Of a stretch of 64,000 bases of DNA, positions 8,532 through 17,509 are shown one piece after another. Below the pieces are notes generated by a model, which saw only the letters and a program-made list of their open reading frames with translations, did no database searches and was not told the DNA's origin. The DNA is taken from contig NZ_JAHHUL010000014.1 of the NCBI RefSeq assembly GCF_019008365.1, positions 1 through 64,000 of the forward strand. The letters run 5' to 3'. The stretch is from Phosphitispora fastidiosa. Lineage in GTDB: Bacteria > Bacillota > Thermincolia > Thermincolales > UBA2595. How positions within the stretch are numbered: position 1 is the first letter of the stretch; each line of letters begins with the position of its first letter. A program made the position numbers and the translations under genes.

Positions 8532-9797
8532 TTGATTAATAAATCCGCTTTCCGGGGATTTATACCACTGATCATATTAAGCCTGTCTGTTCTCCTGTGG
8601 ATTGGCATTTCATTTATTGGCATGCCGGCGGCATTGGCGGCGCAGGATGAAAATGCCTCACCCGGTGATACAGTTGAAGTAAATGGTGACACCGCTGCAG
8701 CAAGTTCAGCAGCCGAACTGAAGGAACAAATGACGGGACTTGACATGGAAACAATTGAGAAACACCTTACTGAACTGAACCGGGACATGAATACTTATAT
8801 GCCCCAGCTAGACCTCAAGGAGATGCTGGCAAAGCTGGCACATGGGGAACTGGGTGTTAGTTTGGGAGACATCTTTTCGGGACTGTTAAAATACCTTTTT
8901 AAAGAAATGGTGGCAAATTCGAGATTGATGGGGCAGCTGCTGATACTTGCCGTGCTTTGTGCTATCCTGCAGAATGTCCAGTCAGCCTTTGAAAAGGGAA
9001 CTGTAGGGAAGCTGGCCTGGTCTGTGTGTTTTCTGGCCCTCCTGTCCCTGGCGCTGGGTTCATTTACCATAGCTATGCAGACGGGTCGGCAGGCTATAGA
9101 AGATATGGTTTCATTTATGCATGCAATGCTTCCGGTATTGATAACACTGCTTACGGCAATGGGCAATATCACCACGGCATCACTCTTTCACCCTCTGACA
9201 CTGATGGTGCTGAGTACTATCAGCACCCTGATCAAAAATGTAATTTTCCCACTGATATTTTTTTCGGTAATCCTGGGACTTGCCAATAAAATTACTACCA
9301 GGGTCGATGTCTCCAAACTGGCAGACCTGCTGAAAAACTGGAGTATGGGGCTGTTGGGGCTGTTCTTCACGGTATTCCTCGGTTTCATGATGGTTCAGGG
9401 CATCGCCGGTTCGGTTGCTGACGGTGTTGCTATGAGGACGGCCAAATTTGGTATTGGGGTATTTGTCCCTGTAGTGGGTAAGCTATTCTCCGATGCCCTG
9501 GAAGCTGTTGTGGGGACATCACTGCTGCTGAAAAATGCTGTGGGACTGGTGGGAATTCTGGCCGTTTTTTTTATTTGCGCCTTTCCGGTATTGAAAATAT
9601 TAGCGTTGATGCTTATTTATAAAATTGCAGCTGCTCTGATTCAGCCGATAGGAGATACGCTGATTGCCGATTCCCTGAACATCATGGGGAACAGCCTGAC
9701 AATAGTATTTGCTTCAGTGACCGCGGTTGGGATTATGTTCTTTTTTGTAATTGCCATAGTGGTTGGGGCAGGGGATTTCAGCCTGATGCTAAGGTAG
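8532..9797 (+). CDS. spoIIIAE: stage III sporulation protein AE
   Basis: The large polytopic subunit of the SpoIIIA complex, 421 aa, with an N-terminal signal-type helix, an extracytoplasmic region (about residues 35-120) and roughly seven to eight transmembrane helices. TLIADSLNIMGNSLT near the C-terminus and the GITTRVDVSKL-like loop are family features. TTG at 8532 is preferred (GGGAG 9 nt upstream) over the TTG at 8523, which abuts that site. A 239-nt non-coding gap separates it from spoIIIAF, unlike the tight spacing in Bacillus. Confidence 0.95.
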   Translation: MINKSAFRGFIPLIILSLSVLLWIGISFIGMPAALAAQDENASPGDTVEVNGDTAAASSAAELKEQMTGLDMETIEKHLTELNRDMNTYMPQLDLKEMLAKLAHGELGVSLGDIFSGLLKYLFKEMVANSRLMGQLLILAVLCAILQNVQSAFEKGTVGKLAWSVCFLALLSLALGSFTIAMQTGRQAIEDMVSFMHAMLPVLITLLTAMGNITTASLFHPLTLMVLSTISTLIKNVIFPLIFFSVILGLANKITTRVDVSKLADLLKNWSMGLLGLFFTVFLGFMMVQGIAGSVADGVAMRTAKFGIGVFVPVVGKLFSDALEAVVGTSLLLKNAVGLVGILAVFFICAFPVLKILALMLIYKIAAALIQPIGDTLIADSLNIMGNSLTIVFASVTAVGIMFFFVIAIVVGAGDFSLMLR

Positions 9798-10036
9798 GCT
9801 CATTCCCCGGCGGCCTTCGCCATCTTTGGACATGCGGGGACTCCCTGCCTTGTTGCCGGAGCTTTGCAGCTAGACTCATAACGGCGGCAGTGCCAGGAAA
9901 ATCTTGTACAACACCTCACCATATTTCATGGTCATTTCCGGAGGCAGCCGTAGAAAAAATCTGAGATCTGATGCCTCGAAAATGAAAGAAAAAGTAATAC
10001 CCAAAGAATTAAATCATTTCCAGGAGGAAACTTTTC
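9798..10036 (+). other. non-coding gap inside the spoIIIA cluster
   Basis: These 239 nt between spoIIIAE and spoIIIAF contain no convincing gene. The first part is GC-rich with short complementary blocks (CCGGCGGCC, GTTGCCGG). The last part is A-rich and ends in the AGGAGG site of spoIIIAF. A frame at 9904-10122 runs through the spoIIIAF start and has no ribosome binding site. The gap may hold a second promoter or be the remnant of an insertion. Confidence 0.4.
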
Positions 10037-10789
10037 ATGGAAACACTGCGGTTAATGGTCAAAAGCATCCTGATTATTATATTGATGACTGCTTTCCTGG
10101 AAATCGTTTTACCCAGAAGTGATATTAAGAGATATATCAATCTGATTATAGGGTTGTTTATTATAATTGCTGTTTTAAATCCGATTCTGGCCATATTTAA
10201 TACCGGTTTTGACTTTGAGGTCCTCAGTGCTGCCCCGGAAGGGATCACCGGGGATACCGAGGCCCTGATAAACCAGGGCAGGGATATTGCGCGAGCCAGG
10301 GACAATAGGGTTGCCGGTGATTATAAAGAGAAGCTGGAAAAGCAGGTGAGGTCCTTGTCAGGACTCTATCAGAATAACAATGTGACAGATGTGCAGGTTG
10401 ATATGGTGGCAGACACGGCAGCGCCTGACTTCGGGAAAATAAATAAAATAGTACTCTGGATTGATGATTCGGCAACAGTAAACAGTGCGGGAGAAGATGC
10501 CGTGACCGGCAGGTCAAAAGACAGCGGAAGCAAGCGGGAAAAGGACACCGGAAGCAGCCAGGAAAAGGACAGCGGAAAAAACCAGGGACAGATTGATATA
10601 CAGGGGCAGGTCGGAGTAGATGAAGTTGAGGTGAATATTGAGGTGGCTCAGAGCGAAACAGAGAATTCTGCAGACCCGGAGAATTCGGAGAAACCCGGCA
10701 CTGACAGGGGATTAAGGGAAATGGTTGCTGATTTTTATGGTCTGTCACCGGAGCAAATTGAAATTAGAAATCAGGAGGTGTCACCATGA
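10037..10789 (+). CDS. spoIIIAF: stage III sporulation protein AF
   Basis: A membrane-anchored ring component, 250 aa. It has two N-terminal transmembrane helices (about residues 7-24 and 34-54) with the conserved DIKRYINLIIGLFI segment, then a soluble domain ending in FYGLSPEQIEI. Between residues about 150 and 185 lies a low-complexity Ser/Lys/Asp/Gly insert with near-repeats of KDSG, probably a disordered linker and longer than in Bacillus. CAGGAGGA precedes ATG. The last 4 nt overlap spoIIIAG (ATGA). Confidence 0.93.
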   Translation: METLRLMVKSILIIILMTAFLEIVLPRSDIKRYINLIIGLFIIIAVLNPILAIFNTGFDFEVLSAAPEGITGDTEALINQGRDIARARDNRVAGDYKEKLEKQVRSLSGLYQNNNVTDVQVDMVADTAAPDFGKINKIVLWIDDSATVNSAGEDAVTGRSKDSGSKREKDTGSSQEKDSGKNQGQIDIQGQVGVDEVEVNIEVAQSETENSADPENSEKPGTDRGLREMVADFYGLSPEQIEIRNQEVSP

Positions 10790-11466
10790 GTAAGATAATG
10801 GAATTTTTCCGGAAATTACTGGGGAGTGATAATGAAGCCGGAGAAAAAAATCCTGCGGCCAGGAGGATGAATACGCTGATGCTTGCGGCAGCTGCAGGAG
10901 TCCTGCTGATAGTGCTGGCAAATACCTTTGGCAGCGGGAATAATGACCCGGATGAGACTTCAAATAAGCAGTCAGCCCCGGGGATTATGTCAGGCCAAAA
11001 TGGCGATGTCAGCCTGGATGAAAGCAGCAAGCAGACAGAAGGTCTTTCAGCGGGGATTACCGACCTGGAAAATCTCCTGGCTCAGCGGCTGGAACAAGCA
11101 TTGGTCCGGATCAGCGGTGCCGGTGAAACCAGGGTCACCGTAAACCTGGCCTCCACAACTGAAAAGGACTATGCTGTGAATACGACTACAAATAAAAAAG
11201 ACACCCTGGAACGTGACCAGAAGGGGGCAAACCGCACGATAACGGAGATAAATGAAGACGGCCAGATTGTTTTGGTCAGGGAAACCCAGGGCAGCCGCGA
11301 GATGCCGGTGGTTGTGAAGGAGCTCAAACCTGAGGTTAAAGGGGTAATCGTGGTCTCGGAAGGAGCCGGAAACCCGGAGATAAAGGCTAGCCTGATGATG
11401 GCAGTACAGGTTTACCTGGATGTCCCTTTGTACAAGGTAATGGTCCTACCAATGGAAAGCAGGTGA
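10786..11466 (+). CDS. spoIIIAG: stage III sporulation protein AG
   Basis: A bitopic ring-forming protein of 226 aa with one transmembrane helix (about residues 27-45) and an extracytoplasmic ring-building domain. The domain carries the family blocks VRISGAGETRVTVNL and VKGVIVVSEGA. In Bacillus SpoIIIAG forms a large ring in the intermembrane space. Its start overlaps spoIIIAF and a GAGGTG site lies just upstream. Confidence 0.95.
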   Translation: MSKIMEFFRKLLGSDNEAGEKNPAARRMNTLMLAAAAGVLLIVLANTFGSGNNDPDETSNKQSAPGIMSGQNGDVSLDESSKQTEGLSAGITDLENLLAQRLEQALVRISGAGETRVTVNLASTTEKDYAVNTTTNKKDTLERDQKGANRTITEINEDGQIVLVRETQGSREMPVVVKELKPEVKGVIVVSEGAGNPEIKASLMMAVQVYLDVPLYKVMVLPMESR

Positions 11467-11470
11467 TCAG

Positions 11471-12070
11471 GTGAGTATGTTATTTATAAAGAAAAAAGGC
11501 TTATGGACCGCACTTTTGATATTAGGGGTATTCTTTATAGCAGCAGGGCTGTTTCAGCTTAGCGGGATTCCAACAAGCGGTGACACCGGAACCATGGATA
11601 CCGGGACCGCAGATGCTGGAATAGCGGACATTGATACCGGGGATATCAGAAACCCAGGCGCTGTCACCGGGGATGCACCTGAAAGCGCAGCCGGCAGCAA
11701 CTGTGCTGAAGGTGCTGAAAATGGGGCTTTTTTCGTTGAATACAGGCTGGAACGTGACCGGACCAGAAGCCAGCAGATAGATTTGCTGCGGGAGATTGTA
11801 AATAACAGTAATTCTTCAGATGATATCAGGAATGAGGCCCAGACGAGGTTGTTGGCCATTTCACAAGCCATTGACACGGAAATGAAGCTGGAGAATCTGA
11901 TTCGGGCGGAAGATTTTAAGGATGCCGTAGTTTTTGTTGAGGAAAAATCGGTTACAATAATAATACAGTCACCCGTACTTACACAGCCTGACAGGGAGAA
12001 GCTGACAGCCATCACTGCACGGGTTACCGGCATTAATGCCGATAACATTGCAGTTTTTGCAAAATTGTAA
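11471..12070 (+). CDS. spoIIIAH: stage III sporulation protein AH
   Basis: Partner of forespore SpoIIQ in the channel that joins mother cell and forespore, 199 aa. A signal-anchor helix (about residues 8-28) is followed by a disordered region with repeated DTG/TGD units, then the conserved YRLERDRTRSQQIDLL start of the ring domain and a C-terminal DNIAVFAKL. GTG at 11471 follows AGGTGA by 4 nt; ATG at 11477 is possible. Last gene of the cluster. Confidence 0.93.
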   Translation: MSMLFIKKKGLWTALLILGVFFIAAGLFQLSGIPTSGDTGTMDTGTADAGIADIDTGDIRNPGAVTGDAPESAAGSNCAEGAENGAFFVEYRLERDRTRSQQIDLLREIVNNSNSSDDIRNEAQTRLLAISQAIDTEMKLENLIRAEDFKDAVVFVEEKSVTIIIQSPVLTQPDREKLTAITARVTGINADNIAVFAKL

Positions 12071-12299
12071 ACAATCGTACGGTTTTGTAACACTCGTAAT
12101 ATTGTATACTTGTGTAAAACATATTGAAATATGGTATTGCACCGCATATAATTATAAAAAGCAGGCTTTAACATCAAAATCTATATTCTCAGGTTGTAAA
12201 AACACAACCTGAGTTTTATGTTGTTTATGATGGGATTTTATATTGTTTATGAGAGGCAGGATTTGTGACAATTAGGACAAACGATGGAGGGGATTAATT
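12071..12299 (+). other. intergenic region before pycB
   Basis: No gene is visible. It holds a terminator hairpin at 12188-12213 and a 10-nt direct repeat, TTGTTTATGA, at about 12222 and 12244 spaced 22 nt apart, which could be a regulator site. The region ends in the GGAGGGG ribosome binding site of pycB. Confidence 0.5.
12188..12217 (+). terminator. rho-independent terminator after spoIIIA
   Basis: The stem CTCAGGTTGT pairs with ACAACCTGAG around a small A-rich loop and is followed by TTTT. It separates the spoIIIA operon from the pyruvate carboxylase genes. Confidence 0.75.
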
Positions 12300-14246
12300 A
12301 TGGTAAAACCCAATAAGGTAGAAATAACCGATACCACTTTAAGAGATGCACATCAAAGCCTGTGGGCTACCCGGATGAGAACTGAAGATATGCTGCCGAT
12401 ATGTGAAAAGCTGGACCAGGTGGGTTACCACTCACTGGAGGTTTGGGGAGGAGCTACCTTCGATGTCTGCCTGCGATTTCTAAATGAAGACCCCTGGGAG
12501 AGATTGCGGCAGTTAAAAAAAGCGGTGAAAAATACCCCCCTGCAGATGCTGCTGCGCGGCCAGTCTCTGGTGGGGTTAAAACACTATCCTGATGATATGG
12601 TTGAGGCTTTTGTAGATAAGGCGGTACAGAACGGGATTGATATAATTCGTATTTTTGATGCCCTTAATGATATCCGAAATCTGGAAGTACCTATTAAAAT
12701 GTCGAAAAAGGCGGGAGCCCATGTTCAGGCAGCAGTTGTCTATACCATCAGCCCGGTACATACCCCGGATCACTATCTGGAAACAGCGCAAAAGCTCGCC
12801 GAAATGGGCGCGGATTCCATTTGTATCAAGGATATGGCAGGACTGTTGTCGCCACATGTAGCCTATGACCTGGTCAAAACCATCAAGAAACACCTGAATC
12901 TGCCTTTGCAGCTGCACAGCCACTACATCGGCGGCCTCGCTGTAGGGGCTTACCTGAAGGCAGCAGATGCCGGTGTTGATGTAGTTGATACTGCGGCGCT
13001 GCCACTGGCCTTCGGAGCATCCCAGCCGCCTGTGGAAACTGTTGTCAGGATTTTGCAGGAGTCGCCACATGATACCAGGCTGGATATCCATACCCTGTTT
13101 GAGGTATCCAAGTATTTTGAGGACCTCAGGAAGAAGCACGGTTATGAACGTGGAGTTACCAGACTTACCGATATGAGGGTATTTGAGCACCAGGTACCCG
13201 GCGGCATGATCTCCAACCTGGTATCCCAGCTTGAGGAACAAAAGGCCCTGCACCGGATTCATGAAGTACTGGCAGAGATACCGTCGGTCAGGGAGGATAT
13301 GGGATATCCGCCTCTGGTTACCCCAACCAGTCAGATAGTCGGAACCCAGGCTGTGCTCAATGTACTTACAGGTAAGCGTTATAAGCTGGTCCCCGGTGAA
13401 GTGCGTGCTTATGTTCAGGGACAGTACGGCAAACCGCCTGCTCCCATAAAAGAGGAAATTATCCAACAAATCCTGGGAGACAGTAATGTAAAGCTGATAA
13501 AAGGCCGGCCTGCTGACTTGTTAGCGCCGATAATGGATAAAATGAAAAAGGAAATACAGGATTTGGCAGAGTCTGAAGAGGATGTGCTGTCATATGCGAT
13601 GTATCCCCCGGTTGCCAGGAAGTTCTTTGAGTGGCGGCTGAACAGGGGCCTGGATACCGAAGACGCGGCTGTTGCACTTCCCGCTGTAGAAACGCCCAGG
13701 GATGTGGAGGCCGGTCTTCCGGAAAGCAGTGTACAGGTAAACAATGACTCAGACGGTTTAGTGACTAAGGAGGGAAAAACCATGAACTTATCAGAAATCA
13801 AGGAACTTATTAAAATGCTGGATGAAACAGACATCTGTGAACTCCAACTGGAAAGCGCCGGAGTTAAAGTTGCCATCAGAAAATCCGGAACTGCGCCGGG
13901 AACAGGCTTCAGCGCCTCTCCTGAAGCCGCTGCTAATAATGGCAGAGCTGTGGCAGTTGAAGCTGCCGGAGCTCCTGTAGGGGGAAAGGGTGCTGATAGG
14001 GAGAATCTGATTCCGGTTGTAGCGCCAATGGTAGGGACTTTCTACCGCTCCCCGGCTCCTGAGGCTGCTCCTTTTGTAGAAGTAGGACAGATGGTGACTG
14101 AAGGGCAAACGGTATGTATCATTGAGGCCATGAAGCTGATGAATGAGATTGAGGCCGAAATTTCCGGCCGTATTGTTGAGATTCTCGTGGATAATAACCA
14201 TCCCGTCGAGTACGGACAGACACTGTTCCTTATAGAAAAGGTTTAA
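12300..14246 (+). CDS. pycB: pyruvate carboxylase subunit B (carboxyltransferase fused to BCCP)
   Basis: Biotin-dependent carboxyltransferase, 648 aa. With the biotin carboxylase encoded next, it should carboxylate pyruvate to oxaloacetate. Residues about 5-275 form the HMGL-like TIM barrel ([12 protein letters not shown] metal site, [20 protein letters not shown]). Residues about 300-470 are the conserved PYC/OADA domain. Residues 495-648 are a complete AccB-like BCCP with the biotinyl lysine in EAMKLMNEI at residue 612. No membrane beta subunit of an oxaloacetate decarboxylase is nearby, which favours anaplerotic carboxylation. The BCCP part has its own ribosome binding site and ATG (see the nested entry). 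Confidence 0.9.
   Translation: MVKPNKVEITDTTLRDAHQSLWATRMRTEDMLPICEKLDQVGYHSLEVWGGATFDVCLRFLNEDPWERLRQLKKAVKNTPLQMLLRGQSLVGLKHYPDDMVEAFVDKAVQNGIDIIRIFDALNDIRNLEVPIKMSKKAGAHVQAAVVYTISPVHTPDHYLETAQKLAEMGADSICIKDMAGLLSPHVAYDLVKTIKKHLNLPLQLHSHYIGGLAVGAYLKAADAGVDVVDTAALPLAFGASQPPVETVVRILQESPHDTRLDIHTLFEVSKYFEDLRKKHGYERGVTRLTDMRVFEHQVPGGMISNLVSQLEEQKALHRIHEVLAEIPSVREDMGYPPLVTPTSQIVGTQAVLNVLTGKRYKLVPGEVRAYVQGQYGKPPAPIKEEIIQQILGDSNVKLIKGRPADLLAPIMDKMKKEIQDLAESEEDVLSYAMYPPVARKFFEWRLNRGLDTEDAAVALPAVETPRDVEAGLPESSVQVNNDSDGLVTKEGKTMNLSEIKELIKMLDETDICELQLESAGVKVAIRKSGTAPGTGFSASPEAAANNGRAVAVEAAGAPVGGKGADRENLIPVVAPMVGTFYRSPAPEAAPFVEVGQMVTEGQTVCIIEAMKLMNEIEAEISGRIVEILVDNNHPVEYGQTLFLIEKV
13767..13774 (+). promoter_or_regulatory. 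internal ribosome binding site inside pycB
   Basis: AAGGAGGG lies inside the pycB frame 7 nt before an in-frame ATG at 13782. This is a near-perfect Shine-Dalgarno sequence at optimal spacing, exactly at the junction where the carboxyltransferase part ends and an AccB-type N-terminus begins. It predicts initiation of a separate BCCP. Confidence 0.75.
13782..14246 (+). CDS. accB: nested in-frame biotin carboxyl carrier protein
   Basis: Predicted second product of the pycB frame: 154 aa starting at residue 495 of the fusion. Its N-terminus [18 protein letters not shown] is that of a free-standing AccB, then comes a linker rich in Ala/Gly and the biotinyl domain ([16 protein letters not shown], biotin lysine in EAMKLMNEI). 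A full-length BCCP rather than only a biotinyl domain, plus its own AAGGAGGG site, suggests that two genes fused recently or that both a fused and a free carrier are made. A free BCCP could also serve acetyl-CoA carboxylase. That the start is used is inference. Confidence 0.6.
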   Translation: MNLSEIKELIKMLDETDICELQLESAGVKVAIRKSGTAPGTGFSASPEAAANNGRAVAVEAAGAPVGGKGADRENLIPVVAPMVGTFYRSPAPEAAPFVEVGQMVTEGQTVCIIEAMKLMNEIEAEISGRIVEILVDNNHPVEYGQTLFLIEKV

Positions 14247-14319
14247 GGGGCAGGATATGTCAGTTCAGCAATGTTCCCAAAAACATACCCGATAACGTAC
14301 CCGATAACGGAGGTGTAAG

Positions 14320-15663
14320 ATGTTTAATAAAATTCTTATAGCAAACAGAGGGGAAATAGCTTTGCGAATCATCAGGGCCTGCAGGGAAATGGACATCGCT
14401 ACCGTGGCTGTTTATTCCCAGGCTGACCGGGATTCGCTCCATGTCAGGTTTGCCGATGAGGCATACTGTATTGGTCCGGCCCAGTCGGTATCCAGTTATT
14501 TGAATAAGGCCAATATTATCAGCGCTGCTCAGGTTTCAGGGGCGGATGCGATACACCCAGGTTATGGTTTCCTGGCAGAGAATGCAGATTTTGCTGAGAT
14601 TTGTGAACAAAGTGGGATCAGGTTTATCGGACCAGGACCGGAGGCCCTGGAAAACATGGGCGCCAAGGCAGTGGCCAGGGAAACCATGATTAAAGCGGGT
14701 ATTCCTGTTGTACCCGGCACTGAAGGAATAATTTCAGACATGGGTGAGGCGGTTAAAATAGCCAAGAAAATAGGCTATCCGGTCATGATTAAGGCATCTG
14801 CAGGCGGCGGCGGTAAAGGAATGCGGGTCGCCCAATCAAAAAATGACCTTGTCCAGGCCATTCAGACAGCCCAGTCTGAGGCTCAGGCCGCATTCGGCAA
14901 TGCTGAAGTATATATTGAGAAATATGTTGAGGAACCCAGACACATAGAGTTCCAGATTCTTGCGGACAACTACGGAAATACTGTCTATCTTGGCGAACGG
15001 GACTGCTCCATCCAGAGACGCAACCAGAAGCTGCTGGAAGAGGCGCCATCGTCGGCGATAACGCCGGAACTCCGGGAGAAGATGGGGGAGCTTGCTGTGC
15101 GGGCTGCCAAGGCTGTTAATTATTCAAATGCCGGTACTGTGGAATTTCTCCTCGATAAACACAACAACTTTTATTTTATTGAAATGAATACCCGGATACA
15201 GGTTGAACACCCGGTAACCGAACTGGTAACGGGAATAGACCTGATAAAAGAACAGATAAGGATTGCAGCCGGCGAAAAGCTGGGGTATACTCAGGCAGAT
15301 ATCAGGATTAATGGATGGGCTATTGAGTGTCGCATAAATGCCGAAGACCCCCACAGGAATTTTATGCCTTCACCGGGGCAGATTACAGAATACCTGGTGC
15401 CCGGGGGTACAGGAGTCAGGGTTGACAGCGCCGCTTATACCGGTTACCATATCCCGCCTTATTATGATTCTATGATTGCCAAACTGGTAGTTTGGGGCAG
15501 GGACAGGGATGAGGCTATCGTTAGAATGAAAAGAGCCCTGGAGGAATATGTCATTGACGGGGTGAAGACTACTATACCCTTTCAGCTTCGTATCCTTGAG
15601 AATGCGTTTTTCCAGCGCGGTGAATTCTATACAAACTTTATTCAGAGACGGCTCGAGGATTAG
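14320..15663 (+). CDS. accC: biotin carboxylase subunit (PycA/AccC)
   Basis: ATP-grasp biotin carboxylase, 447 aa, the usual length of AccC/PycA. It carboxylates the biotin on BCCP using ATP and bicarbonate. Features seen are the N-terminal [19 protein letters not shown], the ATP-binding [12 protein letters not shown] loop, the [12 protein letters not shown] block and the catalytic [14 protein letters not shown]. It lies 73 nt downstream of pycB with a GGAGGTG site before ATG. No accA or accD is present here, so the natural partner in this operon is the PycB carboxyltransferase. It could also be shared with acetyl-CoA carboxylase. Confidence 0.95.
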   Translation: MFNKILIANRGEIALRIIRACREMDIATVAVYSQADRDSLHVRFADEAYCIGPAQSVSSYLNKANIISAAQVSGADAIHPGYGFLAENADFAEICEQSGIRFIGPGPEALENMGAKAVARETMIKAGIPVVPGTEGIISDMGEAVKIAKKIGYPVMIKASAGGGGKGMRVAQSKNDLVQAIQTAQSEAQAAFGNAEVYIEKYVEEPRHIEFQILADNYGNTVYLGERDCSIQRRNQKLLEEAPSSAITPELREKMGELAVRAAKAVNYSNAGTVEFLLDKHNNFYFIEMNTRIQVEHPVTELVTGIDLIKEQIRIAAGEKLGYTQADIRINGWAIECRINAEDPHRNFMPSPGQITEYLVPGGTGVRVDSAAYTGYHIPPYYDSMIAKLVVWGRDRDEAIVRMKRALEEYVIDGVKTTIPFQLRILENAFFQRGEFYTNFIQRRLED

Positions 15664-15669
15664 ACGAAG

Positions 15670-15697
15670 TTGCAAATAACTGTGTATCTGGTATAAT
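15670..15697 (+). promoter_or_regulatory. sigma-A-type promoter for the Asp23/AmaP genes
   Basis: TTGCAA (15670-15675) and TATAAT (15692-15697) are separated by 16 bp and lie just after the accC stop, 43 nt before the next start codon. Confidence 0.65.
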
Positions 15698-15739
15698 ATT
15701 CATATAATAGCAGTTACCACGGACAAAGGAGGTAACCTG

Positions 15740-16141
15740 ATGGAAAAAAAGGACTTTGCAGAACGCCATGACACTGAGCTTGGAAGTATCCGTATAGCTG
15801 ATGAGGTTGTGGCCATTATCGCCGGACTGGCAGCTACCGAGGTCAATGGAGTTGCCGGAATGAGCGGTGGCCTGGCAGGCGGAATAGCCGAAATCCTTGG
15901 CAGGAAAAACCTGTCAAAGGGTGTTAAGGTGGAGGTCGGAGAAAAAGAAGCTGCAGTGGATATGTTTATCATCGTCGAATATGGAATCAGGATTCCTGAT
16001 GTAGCTATTCAGATTCAGGAAAGTGTTAAAAGAGCAATTGAGAGTATGACAGGTCTCAATGTCGTTGAAGTAAACGTCCACATCCAGGGAGTGGTATTCA
16101 CGACCCCTGAGTCCAAGGAGGAAGACCATAGGGTAAAGTAA
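15740..16141 (+). CDS. Asp23/Gls24 family envelope stress protein
   Basis: A 133-aa cytosolic member of the Asp23 (DUF322) family, typically a membrane-associated envelope-stress or cell-wall protein. The GSIRIADEVVAIIAGLAATE start and the EVNVHIQGVVF end are diagnostic. AAAGGAGGT precedes the ATG. It is followed by amaP, the gene for its membrane anchor, and a DUF2273 gene, the common three-gene arrangement. Confidence 0.93.
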   Translation: MEKKDFAERHDTELGSIRIADEVVAIIAGLAATEVNGVAGMSGGLAGGIAEILGRKNLSKGVKVEVGEKEAAVDMFIIVEYGIRIPDVAIQIQESVKRAIESMTGLNVVEVNVHIQGVVFTTPESKEEDHRVK

Positions 16142-16146
16142 AACAG

Positions 16147-16171
16147 ACCCCCTGATTATTCAGGGGGTTTA
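16147..16171 (+). terminator. short hairpin between asp23 and amaP
   Basis: The perfect stem ACCCCCTGA pairs with TCAGGGGGT around a 4-nt loop and is followed by only TTT. It is probably a leaky terminator or mRNA-stabilising hairpin, lowering expression of amaP relative to asp23. Confidence 0.55.
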
Positions 16172-16201
16172 AACGGTTTAGATGAAGGGAGTTGAGCCAG
16201 T

Positions 16202-16753
16202 TTGAAGTTTTTCGACAGGGTCCTGTTGTCGTTATATGCACTTGGTATAATGTTTATTCTGCTTTTGGCAGGACTGGCTGCTGCAGGTTGGACAACCCCT
16301 GTGGACTGGTTACGGGTAGCATTGCTCCACATGAATAACCGCCTGGTATTAGGTGTGACAGCTATGGTGTATTTTATCGTCAGTGTCAGGTTCCTTTTCC
16401 TGGCGCTGTCCAGCGCCAAACGTCCTGCTCAGGCAGTGGTCCAGGAAACCGGGATGGGGCAGGTCAGGGTCTCTGTTGATGCTCTGGAAAACATGGTGCG
16501 CAGGGTTACGGCACAGATAAAGGGTGTCAGGGATGTAAAACCCCGGGTTGCCTGCCTGCCTGAGGGGGTAAGTGTCTTTTTGCATGTTTCCATGGCGCCT
16601 GAGACTAACATTCCCGGTACTTCTGACGAAATCCAGCAAAAGGTAGCGGCATATATTGAGGAGATTGCCGGGATTAAGGTTCAGGCCGTTAAGATACTGG
16701 TAAAAAGTGTATCTGCCACAGACGACAGCCAGGGCTCCCGGAGGCTGATCTAG
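16202..16753 (+). CDS. amaP: alkaline shock response membrane anchor protein AmaP
   Basis: A 183-aa membrane protein with two N-terminal transmembrane helices (about residues 8-28 and 45-68), then a soluble Asp23-like domain with RVSVDALENMVRRV and GVSVFLHVSM. In Staphylococcus AmaP tethers Asp23 to the membrane. Start TTG at 16202 is supported by GGGAG upstream and by the family N-terminus. Confidence 0.88.
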   Translation: MKFFDRVLLSLYALGIMFILLLAGLAAAGWTTPVDWLRVALLHMNNRLVLGVTAMVYFIVSVRFLFLALSSAKRPAQAVVQETGMGQVRVSVDALENMVRRVTAQIKGVRDVKPRVACLPEGVSVFLHVSMAPETNIPGTSDEIQQKVAAYIEEIAGIKVQAVKILVKSVSATDDSQGSRRLI

Positions 16754-16768
16754 AAAGGAGTGGTTGTT

Positions 16769-16984
16769 TTGTCAGGGCAAACATTACAGGAATTTCTTGC
16801 CAACAATCTTGGGAAACTGCTGGGCGTATTTATTGGCCTGCTGTTAGGATGGATGATTATTGAATATGGAGTGCTGCCAACCCTTTTCGTTATTGTCCTG
16901 ATTATTCTGGGATACCTATTTGGCAAGCAGCTTGATGAAGGAGACGGTCTGAGTGCCTTTGTTGACAGGATATTTAAGCGATAA
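16769..16984 (+). CDS. DUF2273 small membrane protein
   Basis: A 71-aa protein with two transmembrane helices, at about residues 17-33 and 37-52, and a charged tail. DUF2273 proteins accompany Asp23/AmaP genes. TTG at 16769 is chosen because GAAAGGAG ends 9 nt upstream; the GTG at 16760 overlaps that site. Confidence 0.85.
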   Translation: MSGQTLQEFLANNLGKLLGVFIGLLLGWMIIEYGVLPTLFVIVLIILGYLFGKQLDEGDGLSAFVDRIFKR

Positions 16985-17026
16985 CAGGGATACACTAAAT
17001 ATACCAAAAGATTTCCGGAGGGCCAC

Positions 17027-17458
17027 ATGAGCAGAAGGGCAGCGCGCCAAGCGGCGTTACAGGTACTCTTCCAGATGGATATTGGGCAGACTAAATTTGA
17101 TAATGCCCTTGATTTTGTTGTCACAGAGAACAAACTGGACCAGAAGCAGGTACAGTTTATCAGGGACACTATTTCCGGTGTTCTTGAACATATGGATGCA
17201 CTAAACCAGATTATTAATGAAATTGCTGTGGATTGGGATATGGAGCGTATGGCAGGGGTGGACCGCAGTATTCTCAGGATGGCTCTCTATGAAATATGCT
17301 ATTCCGAGATACCGCCAAATGTTGCTGTCAATGAAGCCATCGAACTGGGAAAGACGTTTAGTACTGCCGAATCAGGCAAGTTCATTAACGGAATTCTTGG
17401 CAGGGTCGTCAAGAACCTTGACGATTATCGCCGGGTGACAACTAATTCAGGATTATAA
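17027..17458 (+). CDS. nusB: transcription antitermination factor NusB
   Basis: RNA-binding antitermination factor, 143 aa. It begins SRRAARQAALQVLFQMD and contains the NVAVNEAIELGKTFST and KFINGILGRV blocks of the family. It binds boxA RNA with NusE (S10) in rRNA transcription. CGGAGGG precedes ATG. Confidence 0.97.
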   Translation: MSRRAARQAALQVLFQMDIGQTKFDNALDFVVTENKLDQKQVQFIRDTISGVLEHMDALNQIINEIAVDWDMERMAGVDRSILRMALYEICYSEIPPNVAVNEAIELGKTFSTAESGKFINGILGRVVKNLDDYRRVTTNSGL

Positions 17459-17509
17459 TGGTGAGTAGAGACCGGTTGTAGACGTGAGTATAGGTGCGGG
17501 GTGCATGGG

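Noticed and set aside
9904-10122. 72-aa ORF in the spoIIIAE-AF gap
   Set aside because: No ribosome binding site and runs into spoIIIAF in another frame.
10245-10748. 167-aa antisense ORF inside spoIIIAF
   Set aside because: Product is rich in Pro/Cys/Arg low-complexity from reversed Ser/Lys/Gly codons; no ribosome binding site.
12576-13469. 297-aa antisense ORF inside pycB
   Set aside because: Long shadow frame produced by codon bias of the well-conserved carboxyltransferase gene on the other strand.
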